Assembly (NCBI GenBank): GCA_018350325.1
Contig: JAEVLN010000007.1
Coordinates: 1,207,109 to 1,271,108 of the forward strand
DNA: 64,000 nt
From: Globodera rostochiensis
Lineage: Eukaryota; Nematoda; Chromadorea; Rhabditida; Heteroderidae
Direction: 5' to 3'
Part shown: positions 1 to 11,019 of the stretch, in pieces
Numbering within the stretch: position 1 is the first letter of the stretch
Layout: each line of letters starts with the position of its first letter
Notes under the pieces: generated by a model
Database searches by the model: none
The model's input: only the letters and a program-made list of their open reading frames with translations
Told to the model about the DNA's origin: nothing
Translations under genes and position numbers: made by a program

Positions 1-1789
1 TAGTGCGCGGAGCTCATCGCGTTGTTTTCACCGGATGTCAGTAACTTATGTTTTATTAAATACACCTATACGTATAGCTTTAAAAAATTCTGTTTTTTTA
101 TTTCTTAATAATTTTATCAATTCTTATTTTTAGCCATGTTGGAATTTGGGCGTAAGTTCAATTAAATTCATTGTTTTTGTGAAAAAAATCAATTAAAGTT
201 TCTCCTGGAAACTCGATCGTTGTTACTGGTAACGATGGACATATAATTATCATTACGAGAGGCTCATCGGGAATGCAGCCACGTAAAAATTTCTATTATA
301 ATATTAATTATATTATTTAATTATATGTCTATTTAAATTATTCATAAAGTAAATTTAGACAATTTTTTTGGACCCATGTATTGATGAGGTAATCGTTTAT
401 TTTTTAAATCACATATATACAAAATAATTTTTTCATTTTTGGTAATTCAAGCAATGCAATGACAAAAACAATAAATTATCTGCTCCAATTGGGAACAAGT
501 GAACGTGATTGATAAATTTTTATTAGGTAAAAAAGCCCGCTTCAATTGTTAACGAATGGCATTTTATGTGAATAAAAAAATACTTTTTTTTTTGTATTAT
601 TTCTATAATCATTTGATCATATGCATTGATTGTGTGGTGGTAAATTCATTTATTTTCGATTATTCTGTTGTAAGATACCGTATTCCCTCTATTAGAGCCC
701 GCGGGGGCTCTATTGTTCAACCCTTTTTATATCCAAATGGCGTCTGATCGCCTACCCTTACTAGGGCTCTCAGATCACCTTCGAGAAAATATGGCATTTT
801 TATGGCAGTTTTCTTGAGGAATTTTCCGAAAAACCAATGTTTTTTTTGAGAATTCTGCTTTACTTCTGGGGGAGGCCGGTTGGCAGTGCCGATAGGCGCC
901 GCCGAGAAAATTTTGAATTTTTACTTAATTTATCAAGAGATTTGCAACCAAAAACTTCAAATTGACCAAATCAAGGAGCATTATTTTTTCGGAAAATCCT
1001 CATTTTTTCATTAAAAAATGAGAATTTTCACAAAGTTCTAAAATATGCCAAATTATGGCAAGTGTTGAAAGATGGCAAATTTCCTAAATTATGGCATTTG
1101 CCATAAAAATAGGGCATTCTGAGAGCCCTAAATGGGTATTCCGTTGTGCAGGTTCTGTACGTGCCCTGCATGTATTCAATTTGGAAGCATTTGCGGGAGA
1201 ACTCATGCTACAAGTTGCTGTTCTACATTGGCATCACCGACATAGTCAACATGGGCATTCTTGGCGAAAATTTTGAATTTTGACATAATTTGCGCAGCCA
1301 AAATCTTAAAGAGGTATTTTTTAGTAGTATGACAATTTTTTTAAAAACTCTAAATTTACAATTTGTCTAAAAATAAGCAATTGTTACATTTTGGACATTT
1401 TTAAGCAAAAATTCCAAATTCAAAAAATAATGCAAAAAATGCTTGAGAGTTTACTAATAAACTCAAAAAAAATCTTCATCAAAACTTTATTTGACTAAAA
1501 AAGCAAAAATTAATTAAGAAATACAGAGTGATTTCGCAACAGGCAGTTTTGTTTTTCTACGCATTTCAAAAAATTCTGCACCCAAATGACGTCCATCAAC
1601 TGTTCATTCGCCGTTCAAAGTTTGTTGTGAGAGCCGAATTTGCCAGGATTGGCAAGCACAGTGTCCGGACCCGGCACTTCTTGGTGCGCATCACTTTCTG
1701 AAAATTAAATCAGCGGACTAAAGATTTGATCAATCTTAAAATGATCAGGATAATAGTTTAGTTTATACCCCCTTTTTTATGAAAAAATA
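1..1789. other. Non-coding AT-rich stretch
   Basis: I see no supportable gene here. Short open frames are low-complexity and lack splice context or homology. The only organised feature is a copy of the dispersed GC-rich hairpin near 890, flanked by AT-rich sequence that resembles the flanks of other copies. Confidence 0.6.
882..903 (+). repeat. Dispersed hairpin element, copy 1
   Basis: A 9-bp stem with a GATA loop (GGCAGTGCC-GATA-GGCGCCGCC), preceded by a G-rich run and the string AATTCTGCTT, and followed by GAGAAAATTTTGAATTTTT. The same order of parts is seen in copies near 12.4 and 22.9 kb. Confidence 0.85.
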
Positions 1790-1799
1790 ACAATTAGTT

Positions 1800-2135
1800 T
1801 ACTAAGTGGATAAAAAGATTTTGACAGGTGTATTCGAGGGCGTAGAATCCGAATATGACATCCATTGCGACAAATTTTGAACCCCGAACCAGAATTCAAA
1901 CAATTGTTTAAAATTTAAAAATTTCCGAAAATCAATTTCGGCCTAAAAATCATTAAAAAGCATGAATTCGATCACTACTTGCCTTTTCGTTGTAATTTTG
2001 TGGATTTTTGAATGATTTTGAGACTAACATTAATTTTTGAAAAGTTTATTTTCACAAAAATTGTTCGAATTCGGGTCCGGAGTTCGGAATTAGTCAAAAT
2101 AGAGTTCAGATTCGGAATCTACGGATTGCATCTTC
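1800..2135. repeat. Fold-back (MITE-like) element, copy 1
   Basis: An imperfect long inverted repeat. The left arm contains GGCGTAGAATCCGAA; the right arm contains TTGTTCGAATTCGGGTCCGG and TCGGAATCTACG. The centre is near GAATTCGATCA. Related copies lie at about 53,690-53,960 and, as a partial arm, about 21,285-21,362. No coding capacity is visible. Transposon class is unassigned. Confidence 0.6.
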
Positions 2136-2205
2136 TGAAAAAAAATCAACAAATCAAATAAGAAGGTCAATTTGGACGGCAATCTCTCCAAAAACTAATT
2201 CTTAC

Positions 2206-2886
2206 CTCTGCCAAGACTGAAGTTCACCTTCCCAATACTCATCTTGAGCTCATCGCAATTCTTGTCAATGACATCAATCTGGTGGTTAAACTGTTCAACC
2301 AAAGTGCTCCACGCGCTGTTGTTGTTGTTGTTGTTGCCGGCATGGTCAGCAGCTGCGGCGGCCAGGTCAAACATGGCACGCACGGACAAAGCCTAGACTG
2401 TGTGCGCACTCGTCTAAGCGACATTAAGAATAAATCAATCCAAAATTTCAATTAATTAAATACTTTAATCGTTCATGTTCATTTTATCGGCACTACCTGC
2501 TGAAGTGGGCAATTTAACATCGATTGAACGCATAAGCGCTTTATCGCCGCCGTTGAGACAACCAGCAGACGTTTGGCCAAGTTCAATTCTCAAATTTCCT
2601 TCCAGCTTTTCGGCACTTGAGCAAAGTTCCGTCTGGGACATTGAAGCCGAAAAGGTGCCGATGTGACTGTTCATCAGCGAAACAACTTTCTGGCTTCCCG
2701 GACAACATGGGAATTCTGCAAAATCAATTTATTTATTTGGCTTATCTTGTATAATATATTCATTTATTTTTTCAACTATTATTTTCTAAAATTTAGAATC
2801 AAAATTTATTGTCTAATAAAAATTGTTTCACGTGGAGCCGAGATGCTGCCTTGGCACAGCAAACAGACAATTGCGATGGATTGAAA
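2206..2886 (-). pseudogene. Gene E: broken member of the A-D secreted family
   Basis: Three exons of the family can be traced on the minus strand: the end of a signal-peptide exon (about 2886-2832, ending SISAP), exon 2 (2715-2497, starting with FPCCPGSQ as in genes C and D), and exon 3 (2413-2206, containing MFDLAAAAADHAG, an asparagine run and IDVIDKNCDEL). Introns are in phase 1 as in the intact genes. Two defects argue for a pseudogene. The start codon is missing, because a simple-repeat element (2889-3036) sits where the first codons should be. Exon 3 also carries a 4-bp tandem duplication (GTGC twice, 2376-2383), which shifts the frame and brings a stop within a few codons. No exon 4 is evident downstream. 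The asparagine run is not seen in A-D. Confidence 0.75.
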
Positions 2887-2888
2887 GT

Positions 2889-3036
2889 AGGGTTCGTCCC
2901 CGACTCCTCGGGGGCGGAAAAAGTCGGGGTCGGGGTTTTTCCCAGCAAAACCCCGAAAAATTCAAAAAAGTCGGGGTCGGGGACGAAAACCCCGACTAAA
3001 AAAAGTCGGGGTTCGGGGACGGGGACCAACCCTAAT
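2889..3036. mobile_element. Simple-repeat element (GTCGGGG type)
   Basis: Made largely of GTCGGGG and CCCCGAC units that can fold on themselves. Ends are inverted: AGGGTTCGTCCCC at the left and GGGGACCAACCCT at the right. The 10 bases outside each end share an 8-base core (ATTGAAAG) at the same offset, consistent with a decayed target-site duplication. It separates gene E from its first codons. Confidence 0.6.
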
Positions 3037-4034
3037 TGAAAGCATTTAAATTTTGAGTTTATTTTTGATTTAGTTGATTGGTAAGTTTGGTTTTTCTGTT
3101 GTACTTAAATACCCGTTTTCATGAGTGAGTGCCCGAGTGAGGACTGATAGACGGGCAACGTGTATGTACATATATTCTCCGATAGAAAAACAGAAATTCC
3201 GGAAATTGCTGGCTTTCATGTGAAATTTAAGAAGGAAATATTTGTTTTGCATTATATAAAATATAATCGATTAAAACAATTTTTAAATAAACATAAAGTA
3301 AAATTCTCAGACACCCATAAATCAGGGTTCCGATCTCAAAATTTTTAAAATCCGCATCGGAGCATTAAAAAATCTTCATTTGATACATAAAATCCGCAAA
3401 TTCGAAACCATAAATTTTAAGTAAACATAGCTTTATTCGTTATATTTTGGTTATCAACAATGACTTGATCAACTTCCTGCCCACAAATGAGCATTTTTGC
3501 GTGCGATTTTTCAAAAATTTTTAGGCAAAAAGAGGGGGGGGGGGGGGTCCTGCGGTGCCGATAGGCGCCGTCAGGAAAATTTTTGAATTTTTGACTCAAT
3601 TTGTTTCAAAAATGTCGAAATATGAATGAAAATATGTCAAACTTGCCGAAATATGTACCCAATAAAAGTTATTTAAAAAAGCACAAATATATAAAACAAA
3701 AATTCAAACTCAATTTTAGCCACGCTTTTTGTTGTGTGATTGCCATGCTTTCCACCGCCAAAAATCTCAAAATAATCGCCAAAATAATCGCCAAAAATCT
3801 CAAAATAATCGCCAAAATATCGGGCTTACATAACTCAGATGAAATTTAAAAAATGCCATACCGAGATAATGCAAATTGCCGTCTCCATCGATGTATTGTG
3901 TTTCTTTAGTTTAACATTTTGAGAAATATCGGGTCCACAAGAGCAAAACTTAACAAAATTGTGAATTTTAAATTTTATTCTGATTTTGAAATGCACTTTT
4001 TCCAATTTATTAGTGCCAATTTCTTCATATAAGT
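3037..4034. other. Non-coding AT-rich stretch
   Basis: No gene is supported. It contains a G run followed by hairpin copy 2 (3551-3572) and a short tandem run of AAAATCTCAAAATAATCGCC-like units at about 3760-3820. A minus-strand frame opening at 4068 (starting MVDKLSEKNIYDLYEEIG) was considered, but only its first 20-odd residues look protein-like. Confidence 0.5.
3551..3572 (+). repeat. Dispersed hairpin element, copy 2
   Basis: TGCGGTGCC-GATA-GGCGCCGTCA, preceded by a run of more than ten G and followed by the usual AATTTTTGAATTTTTGAC tail. The outermost pair has changed but the inner stem is kept. Confidence 0.8.
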
Positions 4035-4341
4035 CGTAAATATTCTTCTCACTCAGTTTATCAACCATTTTTTAATGATTTATACATATGATGTAATTTT
4101 TATATTTCAGTATTTCCCGGCTATCTCAAATTTGGGTCTCATTGATTTATCATAATTTCCGATAAACTGGCAAAAATATTTGGGTTTCATTGATGAAAAA
4201 AAAATCCACGCCAGTGACGTCGATTATTGATTTGCAAACAATTTTGTCCATGGCACGCGCCAAAGTCCACAAACGATGCTTAAAAGTGAGTAAGCAAGCT
4301 CCAGATTATGTAAAATTATAAAAAACAACAAAAAATTGAAA

Positions 4342-6031
4342 ATGACAAAGTTTTACATTCTGTTTTCCATCATAGCAAATGTTTGCTTGATATGTCAACG
4401 CAGTATTGCCTCTCCAATAAGTATGCTTTTTTATTAAAGAATTAAGATAATTGTTGAATACAATTCAGACTTTATTACAGCTTTTAATTTAATTTTTGCA
4501 GGATATCCGTGCCGTCATGGCATACAACAAGTGGCTGATCTGATGTCCAGCTATGTTACAACTTTCAATTCTGTTGAACATTACGAAAAATTGGCATTGT
4601 GTAAAAATGTTATTGAAGATATGAAGGCCATGAAAATTTATTTAAATGCCATGGACAAATGTGAAAAAGGTGGTGGCACCAGAATTGTACGAGTGATCAA
4701 CGAGCAACTGACGGGGGAGACAGGTAGCCGCCAGCCTAAAGTCATTTTCTGGCTTGTTTTGATCAGATCAAAGCGGCACTTAAAGTGATCAGTCTATAAT
4801 CTCAGGCTTGTTTTGATCAGATCAAAGCATCTCTAGAATTTATTAGTCTATAATCTTCTGGCTTGTTTTGATCAGATCAAAGCGGCTCTTGAAGTGATCA
4901 GTCTATAATCTTCTGTCTTGTTTTGATCAGATCAAAGCGGCTCTTTAAGTAATCAGTCTATAATCTTCTGGCTTTTTTTGATCAGTTAATGGCTCTTGAA
5001 GCCATCAGCCTTTAATCTGATTTGAAGACAAAAAAAAAAAATTAAATTATAGGATATTTCCTAAAACGATTATGCTAATAAGTGATTAAAATTAAGAGAG
5101 AAGAACAGTTCACGGATCAAGTTCTAATCGTCGATTTGGACCTGATGTGCTACAGAAAACTCCTTTGAAATCGGACACTTTGGGTGCATTTATATATTTA
5201 TTTAATTTTAGTTTTGTAAAAATTATGATCAAATTTTAAATTTTAAGAACATTTTGCATTTTTTTTAATAACAAATATCGGCAAATGTTAAACATATTAA
5301 TTGTTAGGTGAATTTAAGAATTGTGCGCTTACAGTTTGAGCTTTTTCCGTGCCATGTTCAATCTTGCAGTTAAATCGACGGCATATTTCGAAAGATCCGC
5401 GCCAAATGATGCCGTTAAAGGCTTTGAAAAACAAATCAAATTAATCGATAATATTTGCAAAAATTTTGAAATAAGCATCAATGCCAATGTGCACTTCGAA
5501 GCTCCCTGGGGAGGTAAAATTAAATCAACAATTTTTACATTGAGAGTAGTCTGTACCAGGATTTAACCGGTTGCCAAAAAAACAACTGTAAAATACGGAA
5601 TTCCGGCACCCAAAAAAAAACCGGAAATCCGGAATCCGCGTTACATCCGTGATCCGTACATTGCTGTGCCACTTTAATTTTATAATTGATTTTTTATTTC
5701 TGAATATAACGGTACTATTTTAAATGAATTAATTGATTAAGAAAAGAATAATTAATCACGTCAGAAGATAGTTAAAATTAAATGAAAATCATATCTTTTA
5801 GTAAGAAAATTAACAATTTTTATTTAAAGTCTTTTTAAAAATAGCTTGTAACCTAAAAATCCTCACTATAACAGAAAGTTAAAGCTTTTTAATTAAATTA
5901 TTTTTTGAATATATTATTATTATTTAAATAAAGGTAACAAAATTGTGCCAATGTCGCCGCAATTGGTCGTTTATCCGTTGGAATCCAGTCAGTACAGATT
6001 TGAAGCCGGATCATCAGATGAAGAAATTTAA
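4342..6031 (+). CDS. Gene A: small secreted cysteine-containing protein, unrecognised family
   Basis: Four-exon model: 4342-4419, 4502-4723, 5319-5513, 5934-6031. All introns are phase 1 with GT-AG ends, giving about 197 residues. The start is the first ATG of a hydrophobic signal peptide (MTKFYILFSIIANVCLIC). The mature part begins near RYPCRHG and has the family pattern PC..., LCKNVIEDMK, DKCEKGGG, LCAYSLSFFRAMFNLA, IDNICKNFEISI, then an acidic tail ending EAGSSDEEI. I recognise no known domain. Family members in this window (B-F) share exon number, phase and cysteine positions. Secretion in a nematode effector setting suggests a parasitism protein, which is inference. Intron 2 carries a five-unit tandem repeat. 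The gene is convergent with its inverted copy B. Confidence 0.75.
4743..5017. repeat. Intronic tandem repeat of gene A
   Basis: About five units of roughly 57 bp within intron 2. Each contains GGCTTGTTTTGATCAGATCA, a partly self-complementary core, then a variable part and GATCAGTCTATAATC. The inverted copy in gene B has about eight units, so copy number has changed since duplication. Confidence 0.85.
5565..5665. repeat. Simple-repeat patch (CCGG/GGAAT type) in gene A intron 3
   Basis: A short GC-rich island built of CCGGAAT, GGAATTCCGG and related words in otherwise AT-rich intron sequence. Gene B lacks it at the matching place, suggesting insertion after the duplication. It resembles the arms of the simple-repeat elements elsewhere in the window. 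Confidence 0.5.
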
Positions 6032-6689
6032 CAACAGAAATGCCATTAAATCCAAAAAAGTTGGATTATTTTTTTTGAACTTCACATAAAGCAAAACTCT
6101 AATAATTTTATTCATGTTACCATTTATGGGGCTAAGAAAAAGATAGTTAAATCCCAAGCAAATTGTGATTAAATATGTTGTAAATATTCCAAGACATTTA
6201 GATCATTTTAAAATTATATACTTTTATTTCTTAAATAAATTTGTATTTGTTTTACATCAAGTGGAATTTATAAGGAATTAAAAAAAGTTTAAAATTGTTA
6301 ATTTTTAATTTAAAAATTATGAAAAACCTAATGGCAAAACTAAATATTTTAATTAAAATGATATTATACAAATTTTGCCAAAAACTATTTTAATATTAAT
6401 TTTTTAAAACAAATTCAACCCTCGCAATTTTTGCGCAGATCATCATTATGAATAATCTCATATTAATTTTTAATCGTGACGCATAGTTTGGAAATATAAA
6501 AACAATTATACTTCAATAAAATGCTAAATGGTTAAAAAAGAAAATAGAAGAATTTGGGGTCGCATCTGAATTTCCCGATTTCTTAAATTTCCGTAACACA
6601 TACACCCAATTTTTTTTTGGATTATATTTCTCATCGGATGATATCGCTTCAAATTTGTACTGAGTGGATTCCAGCTGATAATTGACCAA

Positions 6690-8139
6690 TTAATGCTTGA
6701 TGAGTGGGACAATTCGTTTACCTAAAATATCATAATAAATTAATTTATAATCTCAAAATGTTTATTGAACGATGACACAGAAAAGAAATTAGTATTAAAG
6801 CATAAAAATTTCAGTTTTTAATTTAATTTTACCTCCCCAGGGAGCTTCGAAGTGCACATTGGCATTGATGCTTATTTCAAAATTTTTGCAAATATTATCG
6901 ATTAATTTGATTTGTTTTTCAAAGCCTTTAACGGCATCATTTGGCGCGGATCTTTCGAAATATGCCGTCGATTTAACTGCAAGATTGAACATGGCACGGA
7001 AAAAGCTCAAACTGTAAGCGCACAATTCTTAAATTCACCTAACAATTAATATGTTTACATTTGCCGATATTTGTTATTAAAAGAAATGCAAAATGTTCTT
7101 AAAATTTAAAATTTGATCATAATTTTTACAAAACTAAAAATTTGTACCCAAAGTGTCCGATTTTAATGGATTTTTTTGTAGCACTTCAGGCCCAAATCGA
7201 CGATTAGAACTTGATCCGTGAACTGGTCTTCTCTCTTAATTTTAAATCACTTATTAGCATAATTGTTTTAGTAAATATCCTATAATTTAATTTTGTCTTC
7301 AAAATCAAATTAAAGGCTGATGACTTCAAGAATCGCTTTGATCTGATCAAAACAAGGCAGAAGATTATTGACTGATGTCTTCAAGAGCTGCTTTGATCTG
7401 ATCAAAAACAAGCCAGAAGATTATAGACTAATCACTAGCTGCTTTGGTCTGATCAAAAACAAGGCAGAAGATTATTGAATGATGTCTTCAAGAGCTGCTT
7501 TGATCTGATCAAAAACAAGCCAGAAGATTATAGACTGATCACTAGCTGCTTTGGTCTGATCAAAAACAAGCAGAAGATTATAGACTGATCACTAGCTGCT
7601 TTGATCTGATCAAAACAAGCCAGAAGATTATAGACTGATCACTAGCTGCTTTGGTCTGATCAAAACAAGCCAGAAGATTATAGACTGATCATTTTAAGTG
7701 CCGCCTTGATCTGATCAAAAAAAGCCAGAAAACCAGTATTAAACACTGATGACTTTAGATTGGCTGGCTACCTGTCTCCCCCGTCAGTTGCTCGTTGATC
7801 ACTCGTACAATTCTGGTGCCACCACCTTTTTCACATTTGTCCATGGCATTTAAATAAATTTTCATGGCCTTCATATCTTCAATAACATTTTTACACAATG
7901 CCAATTTTTCGTAATGTTCAACAGAATTGAAAGTTGTAACATAGCTGGACATCAGATCAGCCACTTGTTGTATGCCATGACGGCACGGATATCCTGCAAA
8001 AATTCAATTTAAAAGCTGTAATAAAGTCTGAATTGTATTCAACAATTATCTTAATTCATTAATAAAAAAGCATACTTATTGGAGAGGCAATACTCCGAAC
8101 ATTTGAAATTATGGAAAACAGAATGTAAAACTTTGTCAT
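6690..8139 (-). CDS. Gene B: inverted copy of gene A with shortened C-terminus
   Basis: Exons on the minus strand: 8139-8076, 7993-7772, 7027-6833, 6721-6690. Exons 2 and 3 encode essentially the same protein as gene A (LMSSYVTTFNSVEHYEKL, IDNICKNFEIS). Two differences matter. The signal peptide lacks five residues (CLICQ in A) through an in-frame deletion. In exon 4 a TAA (6690-6692) follows GKRIVPLIKH, so the protein ends about 20 residues earlier, although the sequence beyond the stop still resembles A (LESTQYKFEA against LESSQYRFEA). It may be a functional truncated form or an early pseudogene; no other lesion is visible. It is the same unrecognised secreted family as A, C and D. Confidence 0.65.
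7313..7745. repeat. Intronic tandem repeat of gene B
   Basis: About eight units of the repeat seen in gene A, in reverse orientation (GATCTGATCAAAACAAGCCA, AGAAGATTATAGACTGATCA). Several units are nearly identical to each other, suggesting recent amplification. Confidence 0.85.
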
Positions 8140-8440
8140 TTTCAATTTTCTGTTTTTTTTTTTGTAATTTTACAAACTGGAGCTTGTTTCATCACTTTGA
8201 AGCATCGTTCGTGGACTTGTGCGCTTGCCATGGGCAGAAAAATTGTTTAAAAATAAATTATCGACGTTAATGGGCGTGGATTTTTTTTCGTCAATGAAAA
8301 ACAAATATTTATGCCATTTTATTGGAAATTATGGATAATTTATGTAAACAAAATTTAAGATAGCCGGGAAATTCTGAAATATAAAAATTACATCATATGT
8401 ATAAATCATTAAAAAATGGTTGATAAACTCAGAAGAACCT

Positions 8441-9045
8441 AAAAAAAATTATTAATAACAAAAATTAACATAAATTGGTCCAAATTCAAAAATTTCCAAG
8501 TGATCCAATTAAAGCTAAACGGGCCTTCTCGGGTCGGGTTTTGGGTATCGGGTTGCAAAAAATGTCGGGTGGATTTCGGGTCGACAAAAAGACCGGAATG
8601 AGGTTCGGTTTAGCGCAAATCATTTACTGAAGATGTTTGTTGGTGTTAGGGTTGTTAATCATTTATGAACGACCCGCCCAGATCATTAACTACCCAATAG
8701 TTTATTTTATTCAGGACATTTAGAGCTTTTAAATAACAATTATATTTGGTTTTGTTCATTATGAAAAAAGTTATAAACTCCCATCTTGATCCCGTCAGCC
8801 TCTAATAGAGATATTCTCAAAATTTTAGAAAAGAATTATTAAAAACAATTAATTTTAAAACTAAAATAACAAAATATCGCTTCTTCAAGCGGCTAATGGA
8901 GCTGTCCAAAATACCGCACTAGCGTCAGCAATTGTATATAAAAAATGGTTGGAAAATTCAAAATAAACAAACTTGGATCAAAAAAACTGGAAATGAAGAA
9001 ATCACATAAATATTATTTCATAGACAAGAAAAAAACTCTACAATT
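8441..9045. other. Non-coding stretch with CGGGT-rich patch
   Basis: No gene seen. A small patch at about 8520-8600 is built of TCGGGT words, another simple-repeat type. The remainder is AT-rich without clear structure. Confidence 0.5.
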
Positions 9046-9332
9046 AATAGAGCCCGGCGGGAACGGGATTCCCGCGGGAAAAGTACGGGAATCCCGGTCC
9101 CGTTCCCGTCTTTTTCGCCGGGCGGGATTTTTTACGGGAACGGGAAAAAGACGGGATTCCCGTTCGGGATTCCCGTCCCGTTCTTTTTGAAAACCCCGTT
9201 CCCGTTCCCGGAAATATTTTTTCAGTATTTTTCCCGTTCCCGTTTATTTTTCTTGGCGAAATGTTTTCAAAAATTTAACAATTTTGTACCAATTTTCATC
9301 ACAAAAATGCTTAAATTTCAAAATTTTTTAAC

Positions 9333-9354
9333 GGCGGCGCCTATCGGCACCGCC
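9333..9354 (-). repeat. Dispersed hairpin element, copy 3
   Basis: GGCGGCGCC-TATC-GGCACCGCC, the exact reverse of the consensus, with the AAATTTT tail on its left. Confidence 0.85.
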
Positions 9355-9499
9355 GAACCCACCCAAAATGTGCCATATTCTGTTGGTTTCTGATTTTCTG
9401 AATCAATTAAGATTTCAAAAGCTTAAAAAAACTTCCGTATTTTTAAGATTTTGGTAGCAAATCTTTTATTAAATTGAGCAAAAAATGCAAAATTTTCTC

Positions 9500-9521
9500 G
9501 GCGGCGCCTATCGGCACCGCC
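9500..9521 (-). repeat. Dispersed hairpin element, copy 4
   Basis: The same core in reverse, followed by a C run of about 17, the complement of the G run that precedes plus-strand copies. Confidence 0.85.
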
Positions 9522-9651
9522 GACCCCCCCCCCCCCCCCTCCACCTCGAGAAAAGAAATTCTCAAAAATTTGAATTTTGAAAAATTCGCAAATCGGAAAA
9601 AATTCGAAAATTTTGAGCAATTTTCTTAACAAAAATGTTTTTAAATTTTCC

Positions 9652-9673
9652 GACGGCGCCTATCGGCGTTGTC
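9652..9673 (-). repeat. Dispersed hairpin element, copy 5
   Basis: GACGGCGCC-TATC-GGCGTTGTC: both sides have changed relative to the consensus yet still pair, including G-T pairs. This is a possible compensated stem. Confidence 0.75.
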
Positions 9674-10097
9674 GGACCCTCCAATTGTATATCAGAAATT
9701 TATCTCAAAGTGCCCGCCAAAAAAAATTTCGAAAAATTCTTAGTTTAAAAATTTTCAAAATTTTTCCCGTTCCCGCGGGATTCCCGTTAAAAATTGAACG
9801 GGATTTCTACGGGAACGGGAAAAAGACGGGATTCCCGTTCGGGATTCCCGTCCCGTTCTTTTTGAAAACCCCGTTCCCGTTCCCGTTCCCGGAAATTTTT
9901 TTTTACCGGGCTCTAACAATTATCAATTATGAGCAAAAAAAAGACAATTTGACTAAACTGAATTGGAAAACCAGGAATGGTGAGAGGAAAAATTTGCGAT
10001 TTCGGTTGGCTTGAAGCACGTTTAGCAAAATCCGTTCACAACAGAAAAGTAAAAAGGAATGATGAGCGGAGGGGGGGGGGGGTAGAATGCTGGAAAC

Positions 10098-10525
10098 ACG
10101 GAGCACCACGATTCGGCGCGCACGACTCGGCGCGGCACGATTCGGCGCCGACAAGTTTTTCGTTATAACTTTGTTCAAAGTCAACCAAACCAAACATGCT
10201 TGGTATTATTCGAAAGCATGCAATTAGTAGAAACTTACAAAGTCAAAAGCTAAGCGATTCGAGTTAAACAAAAAAAGTTATGAAGTCACCACGACAAAAA
10301 TTGCAATTTTCACAGGTTTTAAACCTATAACCTTTTTTTGAAAAGACGAATCGGTTAGCTTTACCTTGATCAAAGGTTCAGCATACTGAGAGCTTTGTAT
10401 GATACCAAGAATGTCTGGTTTGGTTGACTTTGAACAAAGTTATAATGAAAAACTTGTCGGCGCCGAATCGTGCCGCGCCGAGTCGTGCGCGCCGAATCGT
10501 GCGCGCCGAATTGCGGGGTACCGCT
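10098..10525. repeat. Fold-back element with CGGCGC arms
   Basis: Arms at about 10,098-10,260 and 10,370-10,525 are inverted. Each has a GC-rich outer part (ACGATTCGGCGC words) and an inner part with TTTGTTCAAAGTCAACCAAA. The loop is near 10,310. No coding content is apparent. Confidence 0.7.
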
Positions 10526-10790
10526 GGAAACAGGCTCCGAAAAAAAGGAGGTGAAGGAGACAGCGGGGGGGGGGGGGGGCTCAATAAAACAATAGCCCCG
10601 CTGGTGATGAGAGGGCATGTTTGGGAAAGAGAAGAAAATGGGGGGGGGGGGGCGTGGCATGGGGGAAATGAGTTCTGAATGGGGCAAAAATTATGGGAAT
10701 GGGCAAAAATTATTGGGCAAAAAATAGCAGGGGGGAGGGGTGATCAAAGATCGTCTGGCTCTTCGGTCCGCTTGGACGATTTGGTGAGCC
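10526..10790. other. G-run-rich stretch
   Basis: Contains several runs of 9-13 G, a possible source of G-quadruplexes or of assembly error. No gene seen. Confidence 0.5.
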
Positions 10791-10834
10791 GTCTATCGTT
10801 GTGTTTCGGTCCTTCCACATTCGTTCAGCGGCGG

Positions 10835-10970
10835 GGCAAACAAACTGAATGCTGCGGATGGCGAACTCGCCCCCGATGGTCGACTTGCACTCCAGGCTGA
10901 ATTCGTTGCGCGTAAATCGGGGCAGCAGGTTAGACTTGCTGATGCCCGCGTCGCCAAAATGAAGAAAAAA
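10835..10970 (-). pseudogene. Rab11-like small GTPase fragment
   Basis: Minus-strand translation gives [19 protein letters not shown] followed by [17 protein letters not shown]. This is clearly the N-terminal part of a Rab11-type GTPase: P-loop GDxGxxKSNLL, then the effector region STIGxEFAxRSI. It is only about 45 residues. The second glycine of the P-loop motif is changed (GISKS instead of GVGKS) and the effector loop reads IGGEF rather than IGVEF. It has no start codon and runs into unrelated frames on both sides. A captured or retroposed fragment is likely, not a working gene. Confidence 0.75.
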
Positions 10971-11019
10971 CCAAACATGTAATTATTTTTTATGTTTTGT
11001 TATCATTTACCAAATTTTT

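Larger units (their letters stand above)
4035..6035 (+). repeat. Inverted repeat I, left arm (contains gene A)
   Basis: This arm matches the reverse complement of about 6640-8440, including upstream DNA (TTTATCAACCATTTTTTAA), all of exons 1-3 and their introns. The arms differ by substitutions, an in-frame deletion in the signal peptide, different numbers of intronic repeat units and a divergent last exon, so this is not an exact fold-back read. Confidence 0.85.
6640..8440 (-). repeat. Inverted repeat I, right arm (contains gene B)
   Basis: Reverse-complement partner of the left arm. Similarity fades past exon 4 of each gene, leaving a unique spacer of about 600 bp between the arms. Confidence 0.85.
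9049..9917. mobile_element. Simple-repeat element (CCCGTTCCCG type)
   Basis: The left end reads TAGAGCCCGG and the right end CCGGGCTCTA. Both outer arms are dense in GGGAACGGGA / TCCCGTTCCCG words, and the centre is AT-rich with three reverse-oriented copies of the dispersed hairpin. The flanks share ACAATTA, a possible short target duplication. No transposase is present. Open frames inside are by-products of the repeats. Confidence 0.6.

Noticed and set aside
3835..4068. 77-codon minus-strand frame starting MVDKLSEKNIYDLYEE
   Set aside because: The start looks protein-like, but the frame drifts into AT-rich sequence, and the inverted copy near 8417 stops after a few codons.
9577..10014. 145-codon plus-strand frame
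   Set aside because: Runs through the CCCGTTCCCG arm and hairpin copies; composition comes from repeats.
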